A stretch of DNA of 64,000 nt from Sarcomyxa edulis (GCA_009761415.1 QUOL01000002.1:682001-746000), one strand, 5' to 3'; positions 32,918 to 45,444 are shown, numbered from the stretch's first letter. Notes: generated by a model from the letters alone, not told the origin. Program-made: numbers and translations.

Positions 32918-33424
32918 ATATATGTTGGGGCGCCCGGGGTCATTACGACCGATTCTGATGGTTATTGCTGCTTCAACCCCAAAACCCATTCGAGTCGGTC
33001 GAAATCGAATGTGGTCTATCTCTCTCTCGATGCACCAAATTTTCCCGGCGAAAATGTGTCCAGTGGTGATGGTATAGCCAAGTGCCACTGGGATGATCGG
33101 TGTGACTACTTACTCGAACACATTTCTCGATACCTCAAAGTTCTAAGCTTTCAGGAGCTCCTGTAATACCTTCCTGGTACTTCCAGAAAAAGAATCAAGC
33201 CAAACGAATATGAATTGATGGAGAACGATGAGTGGCCATTGAGTGACCAATTCTGTTCCTTTTGGTCGTGGGAAAATAGCATCTGAGCCTCCATTGTGCC
33301 GCCGCGGCTCTTCTGCTCAGTTTCTTGTACTTCCCTTCATCCGTCTCTCTTTCGCGAGTTTTCATCTTTCATTCTCGAACTTACTCGGATTCCAGGTCTG
33401 AAACCGAGGTATAAATTCTTAACG
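32918..33424. other. Intergenic, no gene seen
   Basis: About 500 bp between the tRNA and the next start codon. Probably the promoter and 5' UTR of the gene at 33425. The frame is open upstream of that ATG, but the sequence there lacks convincing coding character. Confidence 0.4.
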
Positions 33425-34749
33425 ATGGTCTTCGGGCTCGACATTTTCTCTCGAAAGCCTCAACCACTCACTCATGATAACGACAATTTACCCGTTCAAC
33501 AACTACGCACACCCTCACCATCCGTCGCATCTGCATCTATCAGCGATCTGACAAAGAATTCACCAATTCACCATACCCACATACATACCCAGTCGCCTGC
33601 GCCTCAGCCACCCGTTTCACCATCCCCACCACCTCCCGACCAACTCGTAGTAGACTCTACCCAGCTCTTCAAATTTCTCAAGAATATCCCACCAAAGACT
33701 CTTCACGCGTTCATTCTCTCTGAATTATCTCCGTTTTCACCTTCTCAATACTCTATCGAAACCCTAACCCATCTGACTCGATTCTTCTCCACTCTCGCTC
33801 CTCCCCCACAGCTTCATTGCGTCCGTTGCCATAACGCGTTTTTCGACGTCGAGTTTGAGAATACAGACCATTCATGTCTGATTCCACACGACGATGACAG
33901 CGCAGAAGTGGAAGTCGTAGGATTTGGCGCTGGGGGTAAGACGAAAGGAACAAAGTACGAAACACTCTGGGGCTGCTGTGGACAAACTGTCGACGGCGAC
34001 GGAGACAGCGGCCCTCCAGATGGATGGTGTTACGAAGGGAAACATACGGTAAGCTCACGCGTGGCTCCATTTTTTGATCGTCTTCTAATTCTTGACGCGT
34101 ACTCACACAGACGGACCCGAAACGCGCTCGTTTCCGCGCAGATTCAACACCACAAGACGATAAACTAACCTCCTGCGCTACGATGCGATGTCACGACCCT
34201 CGTCCCACGCGATCGCGATCGACTCGTAAACGTGGGGTCCCTGTAGATTTTGAAGAGGAATCTAGCGACGACGACGATGCGAGCACCGCCGCAAAGAGTG
34301 CAACAGGCAGAGGTAAGGCTAAAGCCAAAGCCAAAGCTGCCTCGAAATCGGAACGCGACACGTCTGCAGACGTCGACGCAGAGTCCACTAAACCGAAAAC
34401 AACACCGAAGCCTAGGAAGAAACCGAGGACGAGTGACGCTTCTGCCACTGTGGCTCCAGAAGACGGCGATGAGATGCAAGTCGATACTGAACCTGAACTC
34501 GACCCGAAGCCAAAGCCAAAGCCGAGAGCCCGGAAGAAACCCAAGGCGAACGATGAGGCCGATATGGACGCCGAAGGGTCGCAGACGAAGCCCAAATCTC
34601 GAGCAAAGTCGATGAAACCGAAATCGACTGTTGCTGCTGCGGCGAGTATCAAGAGCAAGGCGAAAGGGAAAGGCGCCGCGGTTCAATTGGCCGACGTTGT
34701 TGCCTCGAGCGTGCAAGGGGAGGAACAGTTGGCGGCTGTGGGCATATAA
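33425..34749 (+). CDS. Cys/His-rich protein with long Lys/Ala-rich disordered tail
   Basis: Exons 33425-34048 and 34111-34749 join in frame to 420 residues. I do not recognise a named family. After a Pro/Ser-rich N-terminus there is a helix (QLFKFLKNIPPKTLHAFILS) and then a candidate zinc-binding module: CVRCHNAFFDVEF, a His/Cys pair (DHSCLIPH), LWGCCGQT, and GWCYEGKHT at residues 175-208. This C-x2-C...H-x3...W-x-CCG...C-x3-G-x-H arrangement resembles zinc-binding modules in some fungal nuclease- and CHORD-like proteins, but I cannot be specific. The second exon is highly basic and acidic in alternation (KAKAKAASKS, PRKKPRTSD, KPKPKPRARKKPKAND), typical of nuclear, possibly DNA- or RNA-associated, disordered tails. 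Confidence 0.75.
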
Positions 34750-35342
34750 ATGATATGCGAGCCATATGAGGGTTGGCACGGAAAGCAAGAGACCTTCCAG
34801 CGCGCTCAACTCTACTTTCCATGATCCGGTATGCATTATCGTGTCTTCTCTCCAATTCACTCACCCCTGATGATTTGAATTCAGGTTACCTGCCCCAATA
34901 CTATCTATACGGACGTCTTCGCCCTCTGGTCATTCATCGTGCCACTGAGGCCCCCACTGTACACTACTAATCATATCCATCTCCAGTTCCATACATGCAT
35001 TCACCCTCGCTCACTCATTTATATATATCAACAAACATACGTCTGCATCATCACACTCCCTATATATACCATTTCATTCCTCTCGACATGCATACGGCCG
35101 CTCGCTGCTTGTGTTCTCTTTTCCACTGGGGTTCATCCTATCTGTATGCGCACATGTACCGTATATAAGTGCATCTAATTCATACGCGTCCGTTCGAAGT
35201 TGCTTTTTGACTTGTCATTCCACGCAACGCTTGAATCCTGGACGTCGGACGTTGTGCTACTGTTTTTGTCTGCTCATGATTGTAAGATACCTTATTAGAT
35301 TGTCATGAATGCATCTGTCCTTTCAAGAAACTAGGTCTCGTA
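34750..35342. other. Convergent intergenic region, no gene seen
   Basis: About 590 bp between convergent genes. Repeated short TATATA and CATACA words but no coding signal; presumably the two 3' UTRs. Confidence 0.4.
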
Positions 35343-37574
35343 TCATTGCATGGAAACCCCGTCCCCCTTCTCATCTGTCCCAACTCTCTGCTCAGCAGCC
35401 CACTTGACAGCATCATGTCTTCCCTTCGTGACATCAACACCAAACCAGATAACAAGCGACGCGGCCGCACAGAGTGCAAAAAGGAACGGGAAGCCCTTCC
35501 AGTTGTCCCCCGAACTATCGATGATGGCTTGAATCACATTCGGACCAATCATAGACGAAGCACGGTTGGATAACCCGAAGAGCCCGAAGAACATGTTGTC
35601 GAATCCGGGTGGCGTTAATTCTGCCATCATGGTTTGGGAGAAGGCGTAGTAGGGTGCTTGGAAGAGACCGAAGACGACGTTGTATGCCCTGTAGTTGACC
35701 GTCAGATTTGTGGGTTGTAGAGTTAGTGGGTTTTTCGGACGTACCAGAATTCCCAAACGTTGTGGAATCTGCATGGACGATTATAGGGTTAGAAAATGCA
35801 CGGCGCTGAAAGGGCAATGAAACGCACCCTATTCTAGTCGTCCAAATCCCGAGCATTCCCCAGAATGGGATTAGCATCGTCACGACATTCGTTACTACGA
35901 ACTACCGAGGAGTCAGTTTCATGGATATTGAACAGGCGACGGAAGTCGACGCACCATCTTCTTGGTACTAATCTTCCAGTATTTCTGGATATACCAGAGT
36001 CCTAGGGTGCTTATAGTGGAGGTGATAGCCTGCGCCAGTCCGAGGTAGGTATTCTGTAGGAACGAGAAAGAGAATTTGTCGTTCTGGCAAATGGAGACTA
36101 GAGTGCCAGTAGTGTTCAGGCCCTAGAGTCGATAATGTGAGAAGTGAACGGATCGATCGCGTGAAAACGAAGACCTACGTCTGCAAGAAGAAAGAAAGAA
36201 ACGAGGTATATGAACGTATACGGTAGCTTCTTGTATTGTTTGAATGCTTCCCAGATCTAGGTACGAGAATCTCAGGCAAGAACGAGGGAATACATGGCGT
36301 TGCATACCTGCTTCCATCCGATGGTCAGGTAGTGTTCTCCTTTAGGCATGGGAGGACCCGGACGAGGCTGTTGGAATATGACTATGGAAAGATTTCAGAT
36401 ACAGACATAGAGTCGAGGGATCGACGCATCGTACACCACCAAATCCCAGTGATAACCCAATATCCATTCGTCAGAACAAGTGTGTAGTTATTGACCAATG
36501 GGTTGTTTTTGAGAGGGAGAAGAAGCGATAGGTTTAGACACAGAGTAGCGATATACCCGATGTTACTATGAGCCTAACACAAATATCAGTATACCAGTCG
36601 ACGGTCTATACAGTGAGTGAGGTGAATATACTGTGCTGATATTACTGATTCTGTTCTTCTCTAAGCTTTCCTCCCTCTCATACTCCTCACTGTTGATCTC
36701 TCCTGCCTCGAATTTTTCGGCAAGGGCTCTGGAGTGGGGGGTATTTCGAGCAAGCCGGGGGAAGAGAGCGGCATAGAATACCAGCGTAGCGCCGTAACTG
36801 ATGAAACCTATCATGTACAAGGCCATCGCTACGGGCCACCGAGAGGGACCTGCGAACAACGTTATCAATTAAGAGTCGAACTAGGCTCGTAACGGGTACA
36901 TACCTGTGAGACTCATACTGGCGAATTGAGCACCCCAACAGATACAGGTGATGACAAGCAATAGCCAGCGACCGAACGTTCCATAGTCGGCTGCTGAGCC
37001 CACTGTCGTAAATATGAGAGTCATGATCTAAAGTGCGGGGTCAGCTAGAAGCTCAGAGGGGAATCAGGTAACTCACGGCAAAGCTGACGCCGTTGGCGAC
37101 CAACACAACACTAGATACAGACTTCGTGCCCCCGCTCCATGGAACGACGCATCGACCAGAAGCGTTATCTGCAGTACAAGAACTTCCTGGACCATTGACA
37201 GGATCATATCCAGCACCAGTCGCGAGAGATTGGAAGAGGGTCATGGAGAATCCATTGGGACCTACACCGTTATCACCGTTATAATATACTGAGGGAGGTG
37301 TTAGTATTGTTGACTTGACCTAGGAACTGAATAGATACGTGCAGTAGTAGCTCCAGAGCTCCCTCCTAGTCGTGACGGGTTCATTCTTGCTCACGGACGA
37401 TACAAAGGCATGTCCCTTTCTTTTGCGTTCTACGATACCCCCGTGGTCGATAGAGCTCGCCTTGGAATCGACAGATTCTTCTAGGACATCATTGTCTACA
37501 GTCTTCTTGTCGGATTGCAGCACGATAGGCCCCGTCAGAGTAGGGACATCCGTAGGAGGTGGGAGACGCGACAT
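35343..37574 (-). CDS. Atg22-like vacuolar efflux transporter
   Basis: A major-facilitator-type membrane protein of the Atg22 family; yeast Atg22 exports amino acids released in the vacuole after autophagy. Starts MSRLPPPTDVPTLTG with a hydrophilic cytosolic N-terminus and basic ERKRKGH. The family opening follows: VTTRRELWSYY, then after an intron YYNGDNGVGPNGFS and LFQSLATGAGYDP. Later segments are WPVAMALYMIGFISYGATL, a charged loop with ERE and EEYE, and a C-terminal GLFQAPYYAFSQTMMAEL followed by FFGLFGLSNRASSMIGP, the best-conserved Atg22 block. It ends with a soluble tail (stop at 35343). Many short introns split the membrane segments. Agaricomycetes have several Atg22-like paralogues, so a role in autophagy itself is not certain. 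Confidence 0.85.
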
Positions 37575-38026
37575 TGTGCAGTTATCGTTGACAAGTTCGT
37601 ATTAGCAGTATCGTCCGGCCTGAGGTGACCTCTGCAGGAAAACAAGCTCGTCCGAAGGTCTTGTGATAGATAGGCCAACTCTGGACACTCTATTGGTGCA
37701 TAGAGTTCTAAATAGCATCAGGGACTAGCTTCTGCGGGTGCAGGTCCGGGTGCTGTTACGATAAGCGTCGAAGTTCACATTTGAATATGCACTCCATGAT
37801 ATTGAGGGCAATCAGGCCTATATATCAGAGACCAGCAAGATAGCAACCTCTAGATTCTGAAGACACGAGATAGTCGAGGCGAAAGGAGCAAGATGAGATC
37901 AAGGCGCGTCTGAAAAACTTTCAAAATTAGAACGACCACATACGCCCTTCGAACTTCTTACCGTATCTCTCATGGACACGCCCGTATCTCCTGGAGGCAT
38001 TTGTGGGTTGGAAATCGACCACCATC
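37575..38026. promoter_or_regulatory. Divergent promoter region, Atg22-like and amidase genes
   Basis: About 450 bp between the start codons of two divergent genes. Contains CTATATATC near 37817. No coding signal. Confidence 0.4.
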
Positions 38027-40055
38027 ATGAAGATCGTCCAAAGCAGAGTCGACCTGGCAATTGCAGCCCTTCTCTGGGCTTGTGCATGTGTCGCCGTGGA
38101 CCTCCAGCTGCCGTTCTCTAGCTCTGACGAAGGGGGGTCTATATTCAAATTGGACGATATCGACTACTACGCGAGTCCTGTTCCCGTTCTGTCATTCGAT
38201 TCCGAGATAGTGCCTCCAGAAACCCTTCTCGCCACGTCTGTAAAGACTAACAACTCGCAGATAACTCTCGATTTCCTTCTTTCGCGATTCACTTTGTACT
38301 CAGACCTCGATGATGTCTGGAATCAGCACTTCTTGGACGCAATCGTTCTCCAATACGACGGCCCTGGTAGTGCTTACCTCGCTGAGTCTGCTGCACGATG
38401 GTTAGAATCTGGTCAGCCTTCTTATCTACTCCTTGTGGGCACCAATATTCAATATGGACCTCTGGAAAACGTCACCGTGCTTCACTTGGACGAGAGTCTC
38501 CCGCCTGGTCCGAAACTTGTATCCTCCAGATCTATCTACGACGTTTATCGTCTGTACAAAGACGATCATGAGGCCTTCCTTTTCGGAACTCTTCCAGATA
38601 CTGAGAACGACGGCTGGATCCCTACCGACTTGACCAGCTCAGATGGTCCGCAATATATCCCAATACCTTCCCGACTATCCTCTCTAGGATCCTCTCTCCC
38701 ACTCGCAGGTAAACGATTTGCTCTGAAAGACATCTATGATGCCCGCGGTCTCCAAACCAGCGCTGGATCGCTTGCCTACGCCAAAACTCATCCTCCGTCA
38801 AACACCACAGCACCTTCAATTCAGAGTCTTATCTCCCTTGGCGCAGTTCTCATCGGCAAAACCAAAACCTCTCAGTTTGCGCATGGTGCGAATCCTTGGG
38901 AATTTGTCGATTTTTCATACCCTTGGAATCCTCGGGGAGATGGCCATTTGACAGCGGCGAGCAGTAGCTCAGGGAGCGCATGTGCGATCGCTGCCTACGA
39001 GTGGTTGGACTTTGCGATCGGGAGTGACACCAGAGGTAGTGTCAGGAAGCCTGCCACGTTGGTAGGAGCTTATGGAATTAGACCAACATGGGGGAGCATG
39101 GACTTGGATGGAGTTGTCCCTCTATCTGCCGAGATGGACACTGCTGGTTTTTTCGCCCGAGATCCTCATATGTTCTACACTATTTCTCGACTTTGGTGAG
39201 TTGCGCTGCATCTTGATGGTTTATCTCCTCTGACTTCGTGAAAGGTATGCGGATTCGCCTATCCCGATGCCTAACACATTTGTGCATTATCCAAGAAAGC
39301 TTCTATATCCTATAGATCACTTTCCTCTCGCCAATCCCGTCGCACAAACCATTTATGACCAGTTCGTGAATACACTTACGACGCACCTAGGCTTCACGAA
39401 AGTCCCCATCAACATCACCTCTACCATCTTCCCACATCTCCCAAACTCAAATTTTACACAGTTTCAATTGTCTTCCAACATTTTGGGTGAATATTACTCC
39501 TGGAACCACGTCGGTAAACCTATAGTCGATAAATACTCCGAAGAGGGCTGGGGATATCCACAATTCGACCCCAACCCTACGAACGCATTCGCCCGTGCGA
39601 AGCACCTAACAGATGTTGATTACCAACGCGCCGTCGACTATAAGCGCCAATTTGGTGACTTCTTTGTACGGGAAGTTATCAAACCCCACCCTGACTCTTG
39701 CTCGGATTCCATATTCATCTACGACACAGGGACAGGCGGTGTCCCTTCTTACCGCTTCGAGGATCTCAATGCTATCGCGGGCGCTACACCTCTATTCCTG
39801 GCGACAGCCAAACCCGATAACCATGTATCGGATTTCTTCAACTACCTCGCTTCTGCGGTGGGACTGCCTGATATCAGCGTCCCTCTTGGACACGTGTCGT
39901 ATTTCAGCCATGTCAGTAGGAAATGGGAAGCCTTGCCCGTGGGAGTGCAATTGGTCGCTCATCGAGGATGTGACGGAATGCTTCTGGAGTTGATTCGTGA
40001 GTTGGTTGACATGGGTGTCATACGAGAGACGAAGGTTGGTAGTTTGGCTTTTTGA
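38027..40055 (+). CDS. Secreted amidase-signature hydrolase
   Basis: Exons 38027-39195 and 39245-40055 encode 659 residues. The chosen start gives a signal peptide (MKIVQSRVDLAIAALLWACA); an ATG 24 bases upstream would bury it. Residues of about 25-210 resemble the N-terminal domain found on fungal amidases related to the Arp1 type. Then comes the amidase signature fold with the Ser-cisSer-Lys triad: Lys in FALKDIYDARG, cis-Ser in AASSSSGSACA, nucleophile Ser in GSDTRGSVRKPA. The C-terminal part includes LPDISVPLG and LPVGVQLVAHRGCDGML, normal for the family. The enzyme hydrolyses amide bonds; the substrate is unknown. Several N-glycosylation sites (NNS, NVT, NTT, NIT) agree with secretion. 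Confidence 0.9.
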
Positions 40056-40487
40056 GGTACGATGCAGGCAGAGTGTATTTCATTGGTCGAGTCTAATCGT
40101 TTTGCAGATCAATGAAGGACAACCCAATGTACCGGTGCTATGTGTATGTGCGCTTTTATGTGTGTACGAAACCTCAATGGGACATGTGACAGAGTGTGTA
40201 GTCCCTGAACCCACATATAAGTCCTTCACATCAAGGGAATATGATACTGACAGGTTTCGAGAAAAGGTAACTCTCGGTAAGAAGGACACTGCCTCGAAGT
40301 AACAACAGTTATAACCTAGGGCTGATCTTCACGTCGACCTCCCTCTCCCGCCTCTTCCAATCAACTGTCGCTTTACAAGGTATGTGATCTTGATTCAGGA
40401 AGATGTCGACAACCCGAAATCCTGACAAGTTCCCATCGAGCAAGCGACACGCGTTTACATCAAGCCTGACCTCTGGTCGACATTGAC
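40056..40487. other. Intergenic, probable 5' UTR of the kinase gene
   Basis: About 430 bp. An ATG at 40403 opens a frame that ends just before the kinase ATG. It could be an upstream ORF or an unrecognised first exon. Confidence 0.3.
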
Positions 40488-42023
40488 ATGGAACAGAAAG
40501 TGCACGATTTGATTGACCTAACTGGACAAATCAACAGGGAAGGTAACTACCCAGCTGCGCATGGCGGATTCGCAGATGTCTGGAAAGGCGCTTGGACTAC
40601 GCGCGAAAATACAGACAAGGTGTGCACGTATGTGATGTCACAATCGTGTTCTGAAAATATTTAGGTACCCTTTCAGGTTGCTATCAAAGTATTGCGCTCG
40701 TATACAGTCACAGAAGAGGAGCGGATGAAGATGGACAAGGTTCGAATCTTTTGATTCTCTGACGACTCCTTCTGACAATATCTATCCAGCGCCTGCGTCG
40801 AGAACTCAAAGTATGGGGAGGGCTTGAACACGAGAATATACTCCCGTTATATGGTCTAGTATCCGACTTTGGCCCGTACTCCTCTATGGTCTGTCCTTGG
40901 TTGGACAATGGGACATTGAATAGTTATCTGGAGCGCGAAGCGACTTCACTGTCATTTACAGACCGTTTTCAAATAGTGGGCACCTAATATCGTTTTCCAG
41001 ATAGTCCCTGACCCTCCTACAAGCTCTCGGAAATCGCTGCTGGGTTGTCCTACCGTGAGTGCTCTTCGCTGGTTTATATGTCCTTTCTACTTACATAGTG
41101 ACAAGAAAGTACATTCGCATGGTGTCGTACATGGAGATTTGACAGGGGTGAGCCCTTCATCCAGAATTCTCCGTGCTCGAGCTGATCTTTTATCCCTCCA
41201 CAAGTCGAATGTCCTGATGGACTCTGCAGGAAAAGCGTGTCTAAGTGATTTTGGCATGTCAACCGTGATTGCTGAATTCCACACAGCGTCCTATTACACT
41301 TCCTCCATTGGTGGAGCTATCCGATACTCTGCACCAGAACTCTACGACCTCTATGAAGACACTCCCTTGGGATCGGTGAATTCTTGTACCGACATCTATT
41401 CCTTTGGAAGCGTGATGTTACAGGTAAATAACTGATTGACGTTTGACGAGAGAGACTGATGATCCAATGTGTAGGTCCTATCAGGAAAAGTCCCGTATCA
41501 TTACCTACGCTCAGATGCTTTAGTTCTCTTTGAACTTGTCAAGCGGATGAATCCACGACCTCCTCCACAGGAAATGGCAACCAGTACCCACTGGGAGTTC
41601 ATCAGACGATGCTGGACAAGCCCGCCTGGTGATAGACCCATTATACAGGAAGTCGTCAGCACTATCCAATCGTTCCACTTCATGTCCTTGTGCCCGCTGT
41701 CTGCTGTCTTATCTTCGGAGCAGATCGTTATACCTCGTTCTCCCGAGAAGGATCTGGGTAGCGGATCAAGCGGCACATCAGTCATACCACGACATCCCTC
41801 TTTGGTTGTTGCACCCATGAATCGCCACCGCGATGTACCTATCTCCGAAAAGACTATCGCACTTCAACGCCTATCGAGCGAACTGGATAACTGGCACCGT
41901 CAACGTGATTCTCAGGATGATTATAGGATGGAATCTGAGTGGGGGAAATTGAAACCTACAGGCCGTACACTTCATCCCTTCAGCTACGAATTTCAGTCAT
42001 TGCAAGACCCGCTATATAGTTGA
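40488..42023 (+). CDS. Tyrosine-kinase-like (TKL) protein kinase
   Basis: Reads as an intact kinase after splicing at least five short introns. Exon 1 (40488-40619) ends in the glycine loop HGGFADVWKGAW. Then come VAIKVLRSYT (VAIK lysine), the helix C region RLRRELKVWGGLEHENIL, and hinge VCPWLDNGTLNSYL. LSEIAAGLSYLHSHGVVHGDL joins to SNVLMD across an intron, and SDFGMS carries the metal-binding Asp. The loop is HGD rather than HRD, common in the expanded agaricomycete TKL kinases. APE, DIYSFGSVMLQ and RPIIQEVV complete the C-lobe. A C-terminal extension of about 100 residues is Ser/Pro-rich and unlike any domain I know. Substrate unknown; these kinases may phosphorylate Ser/Thr. Confidence 0.88.
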
Positions 42024-42601
42024 CAGGACATTGACAGGAAAATGCCAACTTTTCTCCGAGAGTTTTGAAGAACTTCACCATAGCGCACGCCTCTCGTGAA
42101 CCAACATTGTATCCAAGTTGCGTTGTAAACGTCAAGGATACGAGTCAAAATACGCCCAGAAGGATGCCTTACCAGAACTTCTCAGGGACTAGGTTCGAGT
42201 CTAAGCGAGATCTCAAGCGTCCGTCGATCGCTTCCTTTTCTAGTCTCAAATATTTTTCGGACAACTTGAAGATTGCTTGAAGACTTCTCAAGTACTGAAG
42301 TACTCGACCCACCGAAGTGACTCGGACTCCTTTCCTATCTCAGCTTCGCCCTTGGAAATTCTTAGTACCGGAGGTCAGCAATGCATACCTGACCACCGTC
42401 CACTGTCATGTGTGTCTTGCCACTTAGATATGTCTCTATATCCCTCGTGCACGTCGTCATTGTACGAAGTCTGGGCACATACAAGGCACATATGTGCTTC
42501 TGGTTCGTGTCTAGTCGTCTACTGATGGAGTTTGAGGGTTCAAAGCGATCTATAAAAGGTATGTCGATAGCTGCTCGCTGCTCACATTTTCACAGATCAC
42601 C
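42024..42601. promoter_or_regulatory. Intergenic with promoter of the MFS gene
   Basis: About 580 bp without coding character. TATAAAAG at 42551-42558 lies 44 bp before the ATG of the transporter and is a good core-promoter candidate. Confidence 0.5.
42551..42558 (+). promoter_or_regulatory. TATA box of MFS transporter
   Basis: TATAAAAG, 44 bp upstream of the start codon. Confidence 0.5.
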
Positions 42602-45107
42602 ATGCCATCCTCTGAATCACCGATTGTCGTCGTGGAGAACAAGACAAACATCTCACCAGAAGTCAAAGCAGATTCTGAGAACGACCTTGTTGCTGTATCA
42701 TCCACGAACTCGAACTCCACTATCGGCGTCGAAGCTGAAAGCCTTTTGATCCGTAAATTAGATTGGGCATTAATGCCTCTATTCACACTCATCTGTACGT
42801 TGGATCACTAACGTTGTTGACTGGATATAACCTATTATTTCAAGATTGTACCAATTTTATCGACAGGTAAGCAGTCTTCGTGTCTGGTCTGCCAATGCGT
42901 GACTTAATGCGATACTTCACAGGACTGCCATAGGTGACGTTTCTCCTCTTCGATCATTGGCAATTTCACCGAGCCCTGCGATAAAGGGAACGCAAAAATC
43001 GCAGGTACTCTCCTGACTAGTCTCGTCTCAACGTATAAATCATGACACGACCTTATCGTCACTGGCAGGTCTCGAAGCAGATCTTGGGATGACTGGCTTC
43101 GATTTCGAAATATCGTTGACCGTATTCTATGTATTCGTACGTGCACACCTTCAATCGGACTTGCATTGGTTGATCTATCCTTCTATCTGTAGTACATATT
43201 CTCTGATATTCCATCGAACCTTGCACTCAAGCACTTCGGATCTGTATGGCTTGCTTGTACCATCGCAGCCTTTGGGATCATCTCTCTCTCGACTGCATTT
43301 GTAACTTCATATAAAGGTTTTCTTGTGATACGGATGTTTTTAGGCTTATCTGAGGGAGGAACGGTGGTAAGAGTCTCTTTCAGCCATCTGGGATATTTAT
43401 CGCTCACAAGATTTCGTTTATAGTCAGGTTTAGCTTACGTGCTGTCCAGAGTGCGTGTCCAAATCATCAATTCCCTTCTTTAGTCTTACATCTTTCTAGT
43501 ATTATCGTCGCTCCGAGTTGGTTATGCGTATCGGTTTCTTTTTTGGCCTAGCACCATCGCTAGCTGGAGCTTGTACGTGCCTTTCGGGTGCAGAATTAGC
43601 CTCGTCCAAGTCTTACTGATCATCCTGCTCAGTCGGTGGCTTGCTTGCGTCCGGGCTACTTTCCGTAGGTGACATCGGAAGCGCGAAATCATGGAGAAAG
43701 ATTTTCCTCATCGAAGGTGATCCGCCAAAAACTGTCCTATTAGTCTGGTATACTGAAGCCACTCAGGGATAATAACCACCGGCCTAGGCCTTCTATGCAT
43801 CTTCATAATCCCGGCTGACCCTCTCCGCACCCAGATGCTCAGCCCAGCACAACGCTCCCTTGCCCTAGCGCGTATTGATGCCGACCAGATTATCAAGACG
43901 GGAGGTCAAAGGGAACGGACTAACTTGAGATCGGTTCTGAGAGCTTTCAACTTTAACGTGAGCTCGTATTCTTGATGCTTACTCAGGGATAGTGCAGCTG
44001 ACAACATAGGTACAGACCATCTTGTGTACTATGTGTTTTACATTTGCAAACATATCATTCCAGGGACTGAGTCTTTTCATGCCTACGGTGGTTGCTACTC
44101 GTTCGTGTGTCTATTGACCTTCGAGTTTCACCGTTTCATAGCTTTCTTCTAGTTGGGAAATTCAGTGCGTCTCCTTGGCGTCTCCTTGTAACTATCATCG
44201 TTCCCTTTTACTAAGTCCTTCCCAAAATATAGCGGTCGTTCATTCACAGGTGAGTTGATAGGACCCGCATATTCGGTACATTGATCACTTTCTGCTCTTC
44301 AGCTTCTTACGGTCCCTCCCTACCTCGTCAGTGCGGTATGGGCAATGTGTAATGTCTACTATAGTCTTCGTATGAAGCAACGAGCCATCCCACTCGTGAC
44401 TACTACACTTTTCATGATTCTTGGTTATGCGCTTGCTGTCGGCACGAAGAATTCGCACGTGCGGTACGTCAACTCTCAGTGCTATGCCGTCAGTATTGTA
44501 CTGAATCTACGGACTTGATCTCAGATATGCGTACTGTTTCTTTTGTATCGCTGGCGCTTCTCCTCTTGCCCCCTTGTTATTATCATGGGCCACTGAAAAT
44601 GCTGCTCCGGACACAGTCCGAGCTGTCGTCACCGCAATTATTCCAGGTTAGCAACCTCCTCTATAGCATCGTATCTATAGCTCAGGGATGTCTCTTCAGG
44701 CGTGGCGTCTCTCGGAGCTGTAGTTGGGTAACTATGTTTCTGCTTGTTTAATGAATCACTGACATATGTGATTCCTCTTGCGTCTTCTCATCAGGGTTTG
44801 GACATATCTTCCTACAGACGCACCAGACTTTCATGACGGCAATTCACTGAATTTAGCCACGAGTTCCATGATCTTCGTGCTTGGGATCGTTGGGGCGTTC
44901 TATATCCGATGGGAGAATGCTAAACGAGATCGCGGGGAGCGAGACTATAGGCTGCAAGGTGCAAGTGATATTGAGCTCTTAGGACACTTGCATCCCGATT
45001 TTCGCTATCAGATGTACTGTAGCATTTCATTCAATTCGTCAGTCACGGGTCACAGAAGGCCCTGTCCAAAACGAATTTTGGCACATGTCACGGGTCACAG
45101 AGCTTGA
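42602..45107 (+). CDS. MFS transporter, DAL5/TNA1-type anion:cation symporter
   Basis: A 12-TM permease of the allantoate/nicotinate (DAL5-like) family. The family start is LLIRKLDWALMPLF. Joining three micro-exons (42845-42866, 42923-42933, 42987-43004) yields YCTNFIDRTAIGNAKIAG, then LEADLGMTGFDFEI. Later segments include VIRMFLGLSEGGTV, YYRRSELVMRIGFFFG, WRKIFLIEGL, IIPADPLRTQMLS, YCFFCIAGASPLAPL and WTYLPTDAPDFHDGNSLNL. The protein should end FRYQM. Instead a 264-bp MITE sits in the TAA stop codon, and the frame now runs about 30 residues further to a TGA at 45105-45107. More than ten introns. Substrate (organic anion, vitamin or peptide) cannot be read. Confidence 0.87.
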
Positions 45108-45280
45108 TGTCGAAAATAAAATATGAATCACGTGCAATATTTGCCTAAAGCGGCGAAGAAACGGTCAAAAATCGCCCAAAATTTTGCAATGTCACGCCCG
45201 AAAAGGCAACTGACGAAACGACGAATCGGTCAAACGGGTCACGGTCACAGGTACCTGACGAATTGAACGAAATGCTACAG
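45017..45280. mobile_element. 264-bp MITE with 26-bp terminal inverted repeats
   Basis: The left end CTGTAGCATTTCATTCAATT and the right end (reverse complement CTGTAGCATTTCGTTCAATT) continue to GTCAG on both sides, with one mismatch in 26 bases. TA flanks both ends (45015-45016, 45281-45282), the target duplication of Tc1/mariner-type elements. The inside has repeated GTCACGGGTCACAG words near both ends and no ORF, so it is non-autonomous. Confidence 0.88.
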
Positions 45281-45444
45281 TAATTGTATCGGCTAGATTT
45301 TAGGCACGGATTACTACGTCCTCTAATCATAACAGGGTCCAAATACTTTGAGCACCGCCCCCAAAGACCTCAAGCTTCATCGTCTCGACTCTCGCCTCGT
45401 AAACTGCGTGCTGGTGTTCCTCCGGACGTTTCACAAAGAAGGTT

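Noticed and set aside
38003..38026. Upstream ATG as start of the amidase
   Set aside because: Adds eight residues in front of a clear signal peptide; the second ATG gives a normal secretory N-terminus.
45017..45280. Solo LTR
   Set aside because: Ends are perfect inverted repeats of 26 bp flanked by TA, not TG...CA with a 4-6 bp duplication; a MITE fits better.
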